A stretch of 64,000 bases of DNA from Anseranas semipalmata. Taxonomy: Eukaryota; Chordata; Aves; Anseriformes; Anseranatidae. The position numbers and the translations under genes were made by a program. How positions within the stretch are numbered: the first letter of the stretch is position 1; every line of letters starts with the position of its first letter. This document shows positions 26,642 to 37,404 of this stretch, one piece after another. Location: positions 257,996 through 321,995 of the forward strand of contig VXAA01003403.1 in assembly GCA_013399115.1 (NCBI GenBank), read 5' to 3'. The notes beneath the pieces were generated by a model. It did no database searches, was not told the DNA's origin, and worked only from the letters and a program-made list of their open reading frames with translations.

Positions 26642-29118
26642 GCTCTGAGTCGGACTGTGGTGGATCAGAACAGGGTCAATGACCGACTGACAGCAAGTTG
26701 CACGGGAGATCCTTTTTTTTGCAAGTTTCCTCATAATATCAGCATTTTTCTTTACTCCATATGGCAACATGCCATAGTGCAATCTCAGTATGGACTGGCA
26801 ATGGGCAGCTCAGGAGCTCCTTTATAGCTTGCTGCATGTTTGCTTCCCTGTCTGTCCTCTAGAGCACGTTACATTCACCAGAGATCATTCCTGACCCAGT
26901 TCCCAGGCTGGAAACCGACCCAGTCTTCCTTCAGCTCATACCTCCATGCCCCTTGCTGAGCACCCCTTAATTCCTGCACACCTCAGTGACCTTTTTTGAA
27001 TTCTTTTGTATCTACTTAACCCACACACTATATTGATGATGTGCTATGTGTGAATGAGGTGGAGCTTTCCCTGTCAGTCCAACTATCTTTCTAACATCCC
27101 CCGTTGCCTTGCACGTGTCCTTATCCAGCCGCAGTAAAGCGGACTCCATCCTCTTCACTCATGCCACACTTGTGTGCTTTCCAATAAAGTCAGGAGTTGT
27201 AATTTTCAGATTTATATAAATAGGGACTGTGTTGCTGTCACTTGCCACAGTGATAACAAATAAAATCTGTGGCTCAGCTGATCACTGTGAGAAGAAAATT
27301 CTCTAGAGAGCAGAAAAGGTGTTTTTACAATGGGTAAGTTGCTACCAACTATTGCTGCAAAGAATATTCCTAACTTTTGAAATTAAATATCAATATATGA
27401 AGAAACTAAACCTTCCTACAAGAGGACATAAACCATATTCTAGACAATAGGGCTTAAATTATAAATTATTCTGAATTCATTTTAATAGTGACCTAGTTCA
27501 GACACTCTGGTAGTGAATCACTGTCTGTGAAAAGATGTTGAGGTATGTGGACCACTAGTTTGATCATTCTGATCTTTCTGTGTATTTATTAGTGTTTAAA
27601 AAGCACAGTAATCTCACATATGCTAAGAACAGGCACCACACACAAATACAGACAAATTTAAAGAACACTTTACATTTTTAGGTTATATAGAGAATGCTTA
27701 CACTTAGCAGTGTCTGAGATTGGGAAAAAGTGAACAGAGAAATTAGTATGTTCTATACTAGATCGATTAAAAAAAGGACTGTAGAGATAGAAGGTATGAT
27801 TTATCTCATCTAAATGAAGACATCTACACCTGAGTGAGTTGCTCTAGGCTTTCTGTATAGTTAACAGAGAGCTAGGTATTTTGGGGGTGGAGTCACCTGG
27901 TGTGTGCTAGACATCTACATCTGATCAACTGGACGCACCACATCCAAGCCACATATGATGCTGCTGGACCTCGCCAGGTCTGCAGTACATTGGAGGATGC
28001 AGAACTGCCCTCTTGCTGAGAAAGGGCTCCCACTATCTCTTGCTGTGCTGCAGAAGATACAGCTATTTTCAGCCATAAATATCCTGGAATGCCTTTTCTC
28101 AGACTGGGCTGAGGGAGGCCAGGAGACAATTAAGAGTGGCAGGCAGGTGGCAGTGTTAGGCATTATCTCCTTCCCTGGTAATGGATTACAGTTACCACTT
28201 GCACTAATTTATATTAGCCAGGGAAGTGGCTAATTGCATTTGATTGCTGGCAACATTCCTCTCTTCCAGAGCAAGAGAGTGATTTTTTCCTGCTTCTGCA
28301 TAAGTGAGCTGCCAGTGCTCAGGGGGCTCTACAAAAACGGATGAGAGGAAGGGGAGAAGTGCTTTCAGCATGCTTGAGAACCACTGCCCAAGGTGTGTGA
28401 GGAAATCCCTGACAGCATTAGACACCAAACCCTTTCCATCTCCCGTGCCATGAAACAGCTCTGGACCAAGGGTGCTGCTACCATGTAAAGGAACAAGTGA
28501 CACTTCTATGCCTGGTTTCAGGCCTCTGGGTTACACCAGTGCAAAGAGAGACTCATCTAGTGAGTCATTCAGGGCACATATTTAAGGCTGCAACTCTGGA
28601 CTCTCCTGTGGGAAACATCTCTCATTTATTGTATGCAGAGTATCTAATGCCTCCTAAATGGGATGGCATAAATATCCCACCCTGTGAACCAAGAAGGCCG
28701 GAAAAGATCTGCCTATATGAAACATCTCTAAGAAATTACCCTAATGAGAAGCTGGGAACAACTGATTTACATAAAACAGGGATATCTTCTTTTAGGCAAG
28801 ATTGTCTTTTCTTTTCAGATGTTAATGTAATGATGGATAATCAATATGGGAAATAAACACATCCTTAAAACAAACCTGAACCCAATAATCCTATTACTGA
28901 TGTGTATTCTTTCTGTGACAGTTCTGCTCAGTTTCTCTTCCATCTCCATTTGTCATTGTTGATTGTCTATAACTTAATTACTACATTACAGTACTTCTTT
29001 GACTGTGGCAAGCAAAATACCGCAGGCAGAGAATACAGTTTTAGACTGCAATATATATGTCACAGCCTCTCAAAAGCTGGAAATCTGCAATTACGTGCTG
29101 AAATATTTCCTCACTTAC

Positions 29119-29319
29119 CAACTGATATGGTCCAAACAGCGATTATCTTTGCAAAAGCCTTTCTTCTTGAGTTAAACTGGCTGTGGTGGATGGGGTTTCG
29201 AATAGCAATATAGCGATCCAATGAGATGGCACAGAGGTGCATGATGGAGGCAGTGGAGAAAAGCACATCCAAGTAGATCCAAATGGCACAGAGCTTTGTA
29301 GGTAGAGGCCACGTGTATC
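29119..29319 (-). CDS. HTR2A: HTR2A coding exon 2 (ECL1, TM3, ICL2, start of TM4)
   Basis: This 201-bp exon completes Gly139 and runs to the first base of Gly206. It carries the conserved Cys149 (3.25) for the extracellular disulfide and the amine-binding Asp156 (3.32) in the run [16 protein letters not shown]. It also carries Ser160 (3.36) and the DRY motif at 173-175, followed by [19 protein letters not shown] in intracellular loop 2. It ends in TM4 at WTISV. The acceptor reads CTTGTGCAG (AG at 29320-29321) and the donor GTAAGT (29118-29113), both strong. From memory the size and phase match the corresponding mammalian exon. Skipping it would keep the frame (67 codons) but remove TM3, so such a product should not bind ligand. 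Confidence 0.97.
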
Positions 29320-29473
29320 CTGCACAAGAGAAAGTTGACAGCAGCTAAGAATATGACACTCATGTCTTTTGTTGTGATGCATTTGTCTTACTGTACATAT
29401 ACTTCTAGGAAGAACTGGTAGTAAGCGATGCCTTCAACTTCTGCCTGACAATTTCTGTTCTAAGAAACCATCC

Positions 29474-29495
29474 TTTTTTTTTTTTTTTTTTTTTT
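29474..29495. repeat. Mononucleotide run (T)22
   Basis: Twenty-two uninterrupted T on the plus strand, 155 bp from the exon 2 acceptor on its intronic side. It reads as A22 in the HTR2A transcript and is likely length-polymorphic. Confidence 0.95.
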
Positions 29496-30429
29496 ATTTG
29501 CTTGCAACCTTCTAACAGTGTAGCTTTTGCGGATAGCTCTCCTCTTTTCCCAGGCTACATGTGGTGTATGTATTTTTCTTTTTAATTCTATATGAATAAT
29601 GCTTACTGTTGTAATCAATCATTTCTGGCAGCAAATCTGTGGAAAGAGAAGGAATTTTGTCACTGTAAGTGCGGAATTTCTGAATTTTCTTTTAGGATTT
29701 TTCTTTGGTGTGATTAATGTATTATTAGCACCTGCTGATCTGCAAAGCCTTCTAAATTCTGAAACTGAAACTTTAGATTTAGTGGCAGCTAGAAAAATGT
29801 AAGTGTTTAGTTGCATATCAGTGATAGTTGTGTCACCTATCTTTAGGTACCTTCCATATACTTAAATAAAGAGGACATTCCCTAGATGATCAATGAACAC
29901 TGATAGGCTCCTCCAGAGAAAGCAATCCAAAGCAAATGTATTAGTGTTTACCAATATCCAACCTGCATCTTCTCTGCTGCAAATTAAGCCTTTCTTTTTC
30001 CTTGTTCTTTCCACTGGCAATGAAAAATAATTGATTACTGTCCTTTCTGAAAGCTATTGGAAGATGGCTATCGTGTCTTGTCTAGCCTTTTCTTTTTCTC
30101 CTCCAGACTAAGCAAAGCCAATTCCTTTATCTTTTGCTTGCAGATGATGTTTTCAGAACTTTTGTGCCTCTTGTTTCTCTGCCCTGGAATCTATTTAATT
30201 TATCTCGCTTATACTGCAATGACCAACACTGGACTCTGTTCTTTGAGCTGTTGCAAAGGCCTCCTGACTGCTAAGTGAAATACAAGGTTGCTTCACAGGT
30301 CTTGCAGGGAATGCCCTTACTTATGCAACCCAGACTGATGAGGTACTTTTGTATAAAAACATCATACTATTGACGCATGCTTAGTTTGTGATTCATTTTG
30401 ACAGCCAGATCTTGTTCAATATTTCTGAA

Positions 30430-30800
30430 GCCTGGACTAATTTCCCCAGCAGTAGTTGGTTTGATATCTTTTTCCTAAGCTAATCTTTGCATTTATTCTC
30501 AGTGAATTTCATTTGTTCATTTTAGACTTTCTCTTCAGGGGTCCAGATCATTGTTGATGATTCTGATCCTGTCCCTCTGAGTGCTTGTGACCTCTCCCAG
30601 CTTGGGACTTTTGGAAAACCATGCAAGCTCATACTCTGCCCAAGTTGTTAAAAGCAGTATTGAGCAGACCCAGGCTAAGCAGAGCCCTGCAGGACCCTCA
30701 TTCAAAGGTCTTTCTAGTCCTGCAGGGAACCACTAATAACTCTTCTTGGGGCAAGTTTTGCAGTTAACTTTACCCATATCTTGTGGTGATCTAATTTAAA
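30430..30800 (-). mobile_element. Ancient CR1-type LINE fragment, reverse orientation
   Basis: A decayed CR1-family coding region in reverse complement. The plus strand shows 'cagtgaatttcatttgttca', 'ggggtccagatcattgttg', 'gattctgatcctgtccctc', 'agagccctgcaggaccctca' and 'ggaaccactaataactctt' in the order expected for this family. It is inactive, lies in HTR2A intron 1, and is sense on the same strand as the gene. Confidence 0.75.
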
Positions 30801-32402
30801 GCATATTACCCGAGCTGCCCATAGCAGTTCTGCGTGGGGCAGTGCTAAAGCTGGTGTCATTAGAAGATGCTAGTGTTTCAGGGAGTGCCTGGCTCATTTG
30901 GAGGTACAGAGCAGCCAAATTTGCAACAGTGGGAACAAAGGCAAAGGAGCTAGGTCTGTGCCTAATTAAATTTAGTCTCCGTAAGCACTGAGGAGACCTA
31001 TTTCCTGATGCTCTTGGACTGCTGTAATATGACTGACCCTGACAAGCCATACAGCATTTATGGTTCTGTTTTATCTTTTTCTTGGTCTTCCAAAGGGGAA
31101 TCCAGTCTCTGGAGTGTCTTAAGTGAGGGCTGACTTTCTGGGTTATGTCTTCCTAGCAGCCTCTGTCAGGCCAGGACAGTTTACACAGGGAAAAAGCATG
31201 AACTACTTTTGCACTTGACACCATGCATCTGTTCTCTTTGGGAACACATTTGTCATACCCTTCTAGACCTCTTGTCCTTGCTCTAAACCCAGATGGGGCA
31301 GGGATAAACAGCATCCCTCAGATAAACCACCTTGGAGACCACAGGGCCATGAAATGGGAAGGTAGATGAGAGGAGCCAACTGTGGATGCAATAGAAGTCA
31401 GGAAGGGTGTAGATAACATCCTCCAGACCGGCCTTCGGACATGGTAAGTGGCATGTGGGATGGGGCAACTTTGCCTTGTGCTGTGCTCTGGTCACTGTCT
31501 AATTCAACCCTCCACATATCCAGGGGAAAAACAAACAAACAAAACATGAGGTCCAGGAGCTTATATGAGGGAGTCCCATCCAAATGACAGGCAAGTGATA
31601 CTTGTGCATCTGTGCATTTTCAGGCTGAGAGGCTGAGAGGGAGAGCAGGTAGCCCGTGGAATGAGGCAGAATTTTCCTCCTGTTGTAGCTAGAGAGTAGT
31701 ATTCAGGAGAGAAGTGTTTTCTCACAAGGACTTTCAGGAGAGGAGGCAGAGAAGTGAAGCTGGCCAGGATGGCTGGGCTGCAGCTTGTTGGTAACAGGAG
31801 ATAGGGGAAAACTGAGTGAAGAAGGGCTAAGGAAAGAGGATAGGAGCATCCATAGGCAAGCATGGTTGCCGAGGAGGCCCTGAGCACTGTCCTGCCTTGT
31901 CAGAAGCACCTCCACTGAGGCCATGTCTAGGGTCAGCACTAGGCTGGACAGGAGCCCTCTAAAATGCCTGGTCCTCCTGCTGAAGCAGGGAGGCATCATC
32001 TGCCAATAATTCCAACAGCATCTCCATGCTGGCGTGGGGCGAATCTCTGAGGAAAGAACAATGAGCATCCATCCCTCAATGTGTGTTTTGGGGGAGACCA
32101 GTGCTGTTGTTCAGCTCTGGGAGTTTTCTGCTCTGTGGGCACATCCACTTTGGCTGGATGCTGTGTAAGCATTGCAGGGTGTCTTTTTTCCATGGAGAAG
32201 CCTTCCTGGCCCAAAGGGTGCATGGCTAGTGTGGGCAGGGCACCCCAATGGGAATTGCCTGTAGTAGCAGTAAGGCTCTAGAGAAGGAAATCATCTCTCT
32301 TTTGAGCAAAACAGCCACAATTCCCCTTCAGGGGGCTAGAGTATGGGTGGTGGAGCATGCTCATTGCATGACCCTCGTTGCGAAGGTCCCCTGCTGTATG
32401 GG

Positions 32403-32683
32403 TGACATAGAAACACCTAGGTTGGAAAAGACCTTCAAGATCACCAAGTCCAACCATCAACCTGACCTACTGAGTCCCATCAAGAAACCAAGTCCCTTAC
32501 TGCCATGTCCACACGTCTCTCAAATACCTCCAGGGATGGGGAATCCACCACTTCCCGGGGCAGCTCGTTCCGATCCTTGACCACCCTCTCCGTGAAGAAA
32601 TTCTTCCTAATATCCAATCTGAACCTCCCCTGGCACAACCTGAGGCCGTTTCCTCGCGTCCTGTCGCTTGTCACCATGCAATG
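32403..32683 (-). mobile_element. CR1 LINE 3' fragment, relatively well preserved
   Basis: A minus-strand CR1 copy. On the plus strand it starts with 'cacctaggttggaaaagacc' (the 3' end) and runs through 'gatggggaatccaccacttc', 'gtgaagaaattcttcctaa' and 'ggccgtttcctcgcgtcctg' to about 32683, where similarity stops. It keeps many CpG sites (for example cccggggcagctcgttccg), which suggests a younger age or weak methylation decay compared with the other CR1 copies in the window. Confidence 0.92.
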
Positions 32684-32689
32684 ACACAG

Positions 32690-33010
32690 GGCTGATGCTG
32701 CCGGGGCGCTCCCCCCGCGCCGGCTCCGGCGGGCGGTGGAGCTTTGTGCCCGGGAATCCGGTGGCTCCCCCTCCAAATGCCCCCCCCCACAGCCCTTCGG
32801 GTTTCGCTCCCCTCCTTCCTCGGCAGCAGAGCCCGGCCAGCAGGAGTCCCTGTTGCTTGTCTCAGGGAAGCAGGCGGGGATGTGGCAGGGTTTTTGCTCA
32901 GCTCACGCACCGGACGGTTTCTGCCCCGCTTTATGCCATCTCTCCCACCAGCGAGGTAATTGCACCGTTAATGCGATAAATCACAACGCTACACTGGCAC
33001 CGATGCCCAA
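32690..33010. promoter_or_regulatory. CpG-rich patch in HTR2A intron 1
   Basis: By hand count about 25 CpG sites occur in roughly 320 bp (for example ccccccgcgccggctccggc near 32710), in a window where CpG is otherwise sparse. The patch begins where the CR1 similarity ends, so it is not simply part of that element. It may be a small CpG island acting as an intragenic promoter or enhancer, or a remnant of a GC-rich insertion. The open frames across it on both strands show no recognisable protein. Confidence 0.5.
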
Positions 33011-34031
33011 CACCGTTTGGGGTGCAATCTGTGTAGAAATGCTGAAATCAGTTTTCTGGGTGAAACCCCTCGTAAGTTACAGGCTCACACTCGGAGCTAT
33101 ACTCCCGAAATTGTGCAGCAATAGAAATCTTTGCAAACAACCTCACTTTCCTCCTGACATTGTCTGGCTTCTCCTTCAACTGTAGCCACACAGTTGTGGC
33201 ATTGGAAAACGCATTTCTCAAAGTTTAGGGGTGATAACAGCCTGACAATATTCGTACTGAACACACAGGCTGCTGCTTTTTCCTATGTGAGCTGTGCTGC
33301 AAATGATTTTGGTGAAAAAGAGAAGAAAGGTCTGCTATTAATCACCTATATGGGTATGAACTGTGAGTCATAATCTGCTTAATTCTTAAATAACTTCTCT
33401 TAAGAAATCATAGCCGATATTTAGCTTTGCTTCTATAAATGTTACTAAAAATTAGGCAGAATTAACTCCCATACATTTTTTTTTAATTCCCACAATATTT
33501 ATTGCAGCCTTTGCCAGCAAGTAGAAGTCTAAGCAGGATATTGGTGTTAAGAGAATTATTTAAGTTTGAATTAATTCATTAAAAATAAAACAAAATAAAA
33601 TGAAGGGGTTGCCAACTTTTAATCTAAAGGTAGTCATTAGTGCTTCTGTGCATATTGGCAGAGCAAAGTAACTGTCAGGACCCTATATTCTCATCAGAAA
33701 TACTGAAAATTATAAGCCAGGGGAAAAAATGAAAGAATAGGGAGAACAAAGTATCTTCATACACATTTTGAGACAATTCCATCAGCAAATGAGTAATAAA
33801 CTAATGTTCTGGGCTGAGTTTAAAATATCTATAACTAGATACATAAAGTGGGAAAAGATTAAACTATTTCACCTACTCTTATATCCACTAGCCACTTACA
33901 TATATTTCATCTTGCATGGAGTGATTATAATTTCTTTGTCATACGAGAATGAAATAAGAACAACAACAACACGTGCATGCAATGTTTAAAGCTTCTCTAT
34001 ACATGCAGCAGATTACATAGCTAATACTCAC

Positions 34032-34446
34032 CGTACAGTATGGTTAACATTGACACAGGCATGACAAGAAAACCCAGCAGCATATCAGCTATTGCAAGTG
34101 ACATTAGAAAATAGTTAGTGGCATTCTGCAGCTTTTTCTCCAGTGACACAGCCATGATGACAAGAATATTTCCAGCAATGGTTAAAACAATCACTATCAC
34201 TGTCAGCAAAGCTGGCCAGTTTTTCTGTGAAAGCTGAAACAGGGAAGAGTAGCATGGTGGACTCATATTACTTTCACACGAAAGATTGGTTAGGTTTTCG
34301 GAGTCCGCAGTCAAGTTAAAGAGATGTGATATATTAATCTCTCCAGGTCCGTAAACGTTTCTGTAGAGTCTTCTCTCATGATTTATTTGTATTAAGGAGT
34401 TTGCAGTTGGGTTCACAGAGCTCTGCTCATCACAAAGAATATCCAT
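34032..34446 (-). CDS. HTR2A: HTR2A coding exon 1 (5-HT2A receptor, N-terminus to TM2)
   Basis: This exon encodes residues 1-138 and the first base of Gly139 of the serotonin 5-HT2A receptor, a plasma-membrane GPCR that signals mainly through Gq and phospholipase C. The extracellular N-terminus has five N-glycosylation sequons (Asn38, 44, 51, 54, 60). TM1 contains the motif [12 protein letters not shown]2 contains [11 protein letters not shown], with the sodium-site aspartate D2.50 at residue 121. I chose the ATG at 34446 because an in-frame TGA lies at 34504-34506 with no in-frame ATG between, the context is good (G at -3 and +4), and the reading MDILC matches the family start. The exon ends at a GTGAGT donor (34031 downwards). 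One residue is inserted before TM1 relative to human. The identification is very secure. Confidence 0.97.
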
Positions 34447-34510
34447 TGCTAAGTCCAAAACCGGTGAGATAAACAGTGAAAAATAGGAAAATATCAACCT
34501 TTGTCACCAT
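34430..34510 (-). other. Upstream ORF overlapping the HTR2A start codon
   Basis: An ATG at 34510-34508 opens a frame of 26 codons that ends at a TGA at 34432-34430. This is inside the receptor coding sequence and out of frame with it, and the stop lies beyond the receptor ATG. The upstream ATG has G at +4 but C at -3, a weaker context than the main ATG. If the mature mRNA includes this stretch, ribosomes starting here would bypass the main start, so the ORF would dampen receptor translation. Its presence in the mRNA is inferred from its position 61 nt before the coding start. Confidence 0.55.
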
Positions 34511-35480
34511 CAGGCTTTATATTCCTCAGCTGTCCGTGTCAGAAGTTGATGGAGCACAATCTCTTGTCGACTGCATTTTTGCCACTAGTATGATGTAGAA
34601 AAACATACCAGAATTACTCCGAATGCTGAAATGTTTTGTTTTCTGTTCCATAGGAAGTCCAGTGTTGGCATACATTGAGAATCCAGCTGAACAGCAAAGC
34701 CAAACTGTAGGCTAGAGACTGTGGACTTGAGGCTTGAAAGACCAAAAATGTTGTAGAAATAAAAGAGAAAAAAACTTTTGCAACCACTAGGACTCCCCTC
34801 TGGAGCTACATCTTATTGCTATTGGTAACTGTAATCACACAATTTTAAACACAGCAGTATTAAAATAGCTTGCCATACAAAACAGCAGAGCTCTTGCTTC
34901 CCTATTAAGAAAGTTGATTAAAGATTCCATCCAACATCTTTCTCTTGAAATAATTAGATATGCTCTTATTTATAGTACATCTTCCATAATATGGCTGATA
35001 GTCTCTGACTTCTGTTGTATTTCAGTATCATTTTCAGCATCATATCAGAGATTACACGTTCTGCTCCACGTTGATTTTTGTAGCTAATTGTACCTTTTGG
35101 CCCAGCCTGGCTTCAAAATGGAAATTAAACAACTAGATACTATGATTAAAAAAAAAAAAAAAAAAATTAAGGAAGACTTACATTGCTTTTCAGAGCCCAC
35201 ACTCAAACTGCATTTAGGTTCGCTTTGTACCCTGTTTGACCGTATCCTTCACTGTATTTAGCCAGTCTGGGGTCCTTTTTCTTCAGCCTCCTCCGAAATG
35301 GTCGTATTTGAAATAGGGTTTTGGTTTTGTTTTGTTTTGTTTTTTGACTTCTAAACTGCACACTTGAGTGAAGCCAGTTCCCGTGCTGCGAGGCTTGCTC
35401 TTTTCTTCTGAGAGATAGGCTGCTTGCTGGCTCTTTCCTTGTGCATTTCCCCCGCCCCAGGGCAAGCTATATTTAAAATA
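34447..35480 (-). promoter_or_regulatory. Probable HTR2A 5' leader and proximal promoter side
   Basis: This is the sequence directly upstream of the receptor ATG. A GC box reads GGGGCGGGGG on the minus strand (35458-35449), and a TATA-like TTTAAATATA lies just upstream of it (35477-35468). A run of 19 A (35148-35166) lies between them and the coding exon. The transcription start cannot be located from sequence. A weak AG acceptor-like site about 130 nt upstream of the ATG leaves open a separate non-coding first exon. The assignment rests mainly on position. Confidence 0.35.
35449..35458 (-). promoter_or_regulatory. GC box (Sp1-type) upstream of HTR2A
   Basis: A ten-base perfect G-rich GC box on the minus strand, about 1.0 kb upstream of the receptor ATG, in otherwise AT-rich surroundings. 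A TATA-like sequence lies 10 bp further upstream, which is an unusual order for a core promoter. Function is unproven. Confidence 0.3.
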
Positions 35481-37404
35481 ATAATAATATCAGAGCCCTT
35501 CACAAAGTGACACAAAAGAAAGCACACACACACGAGCAAAAGCAGCCAGCACGGAGGAATTACTGATTTCAACAGGAACGGAATTTCTTGCTCACTGCCT
35601 TGTTCGGTTTGTCAGACCTCCCACTATCCGGATGTCATAAACTGCAAGGTAGCAACGGCAGGGGAGGGCAGACCAAACAGGGTCTTTTTCTGGTAAACCA
35701 GCAGTTTTTTCATTGTATATTTTGGAGGTCCTATGCTTGGGTCTTTTTCAGTGCACACTTCCCAATTGCAGAGGGTGCCTTGCAAACACAGCTGCATGCA
35801 ATTACAGTGTTTTACAGGAGGCAGGCTTAAAAGAGATGAAATCTAAGGCTCACAGCGATAGATACTAGTGAAAAATGTAAGTGTGAAGCTTTTTCCACCT
35901 AGAGGAGAAATTATGCCATCCTTAAAAGGAAGAAATAATGATCAATCCCCTTCAGTTCTAGCTCCAAGCCTGTGCTGGCACGTTAATCAAATTGGCAGTA
36001 GATATTTATAAAAATTTGAAGTCACTCCCATTTGTCAGGAGGTGGATGTTACAGTTAACCCCAGCAGCCTGTCCCAAAGAATTGTCCCAAATGAAGCAGT
36101 TCAGAAAGGCAAAATGGTATACAGCAGAGAGGGAAACAAAACAGCCCTTCAGTTTCCTCTGCTGCCAGAACACGAATGAAGAAGTAGGCAACTCTTAAAT
36201 TTTCCACATAACACCAAAGCTCCTCCCAGATTCAGTGAGACTTAAAAAATTCAGCTGAGGGGTTCAGCGTGTGCTCCCATAGCTCAGCTCTACGTGCAGC
36301 ATCCCTAACCCCACTGCGGATCCCTGGGGGCTGCAAGCATATGGAGGCTTGTCACAGCTCAGCTGACAAATGCTGATCTCTTCAGGGGCCAAAACCTTAT
36401 CAAAAGAAATCTCAGAGCACCCACCAAAGCTCTTCTATATCTATGAGGCACTTTTACAATAAAATCTTTCAAAGTACAGTTGCTTTGGGGATGGTTTTGC
36501 TACCAGCTACGCCCAGACCAGCAGCTATTATGGCAGCCAGGAGGTAGCTTCTACTGGTGGCCACTTAGGAGTCAGAAATGAGTCATCCCAACACTAAAGT
36601 TTCCCAGTCCCATAGCTGAGCCCAGGAGACTGCCAGGAAACAGAAGCTGGTAAAGAAGGCTGATAATGCTGAGTTTAGCAAGAGATGATTCAGCCCTGGC
36701 AGTGCCACGTGAGAGCCTGAAGAGGCCCTTTACCTTCCGTCCCATTTGTCAGATGTGAAACAGAGGCACAGTCAGATGAAATGTCTTTCCTTGCATGTGA
36801 AACATGGATGAGTCAGAAAATACTTTTGTATAGACCAGTACGTCAGAAACAAACCCATGATCCTATTATGGCTTCCAGTAAAGTATGTAGGATGTGCTAC
36901 TGAGCAGAAGTATATTGTATTATTTACCTCAGGATCTTTATTTACTACAACAACCCCACAGAAACCTGAAAATGGCTTCCCTTCCATGTAGTATCACTAC
37001 AGTGGTCAAGCAACACAGAAGCATCCAACCTTTCTGTGCTGAACCCAGTGAAAGGAGGGTACTTGGACTTCCACGTGTACTCTTGTCTCCTTGCAGAACT
37101 GAGCATGTGCTCTGCATTGAAACAACAGTGAAATACAACTCCTATATTATTTGCAGTGTTTAAAGCCATTGTTGATTATTGTTCTTCCTAAAGGTGAATA
37201 GCTCTGGAAAACTGTAGGTCCTGTGAACTTCCATTTTTAAACAAGCAAACTTGCACTTCGATAGCAGCAGAACCTCACATACTGCAACCTGCAATCCCAG
37301 GCAGTGTGTCTGCACTGAAAACAAAGACAGCTGCAGTCTGTCCCAGTCTATGTAAATTAAGTGAAATCTTAGCTTAAAATGGTGATAATGTGCTCTGCAG
37401 CTAG
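35481..37404. other. HTR2A upstream flank, no recognised gene
   Basis: Intergenic sequence with a short CA run near 35522-35533 and no ORF that resembles a protein family. Promoter or enhancer elements may be present but none can be named from sequence. Confidence 0.6.

Larger units (their letters stand above)
9073..29118 (-). other. HTR2A: HTR2A intron 2 (20,046 bp)
   Basis: This phase-1 GT-AG intron separates exons 2 and 3. It contains the repeats listed separately: an ancient retroposon near 10.8 kb, CR1 copies near 20.0, 22.3 and 25.7 kb, an (ATTCT)n tract and a 48-bp tandem duplication at 26.55 kb. The rest is AT-rich single-copy-looking sequence. Open frames of 60-100 codons occur on both strands but show no domain, family resemblance or splice support. 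The stretches 9.1-10.7, 11.0-19.9, 20.1-21.9, 22.7-25.3 and 26.7-29.1 kb hold nothing I can name. Confidence 0.93.
29320..34031 (-). other. HTR2A: HTR2A intron 1 (4,712 bp)
   Basis: This phase-1 GT-AG intron separates exons 1 and 2. It contains an uninterrupted run of 22 T on the plus strand (29474-29495), an ancient CR1 relic near 30.4-30.8 kb, a younger CR1 3' fragment at 32.40-32.68 kb, and an adjacent CpG-rich patch at 32.69-33.01 kb. The segments 29.5-30.4, 30.8-32.4 and 33.1-34.0 kb show nothing further that I recognise. Confidence 0.93.

Noticed and set aside
32736..33185. 149-codon plus-strand open frame in the CpG-rich patch
   Set aside because: Long open frames are expected by chance in GC-rich DNA because stops are rare; no family resemblance.
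34447..34497. In-frame N-terminal extension before MDILC
   Set aside because: It would have to start at a TTG; the first in-frame ATG after the in-frame stop at 34504-34506 is at 34446, in good context.
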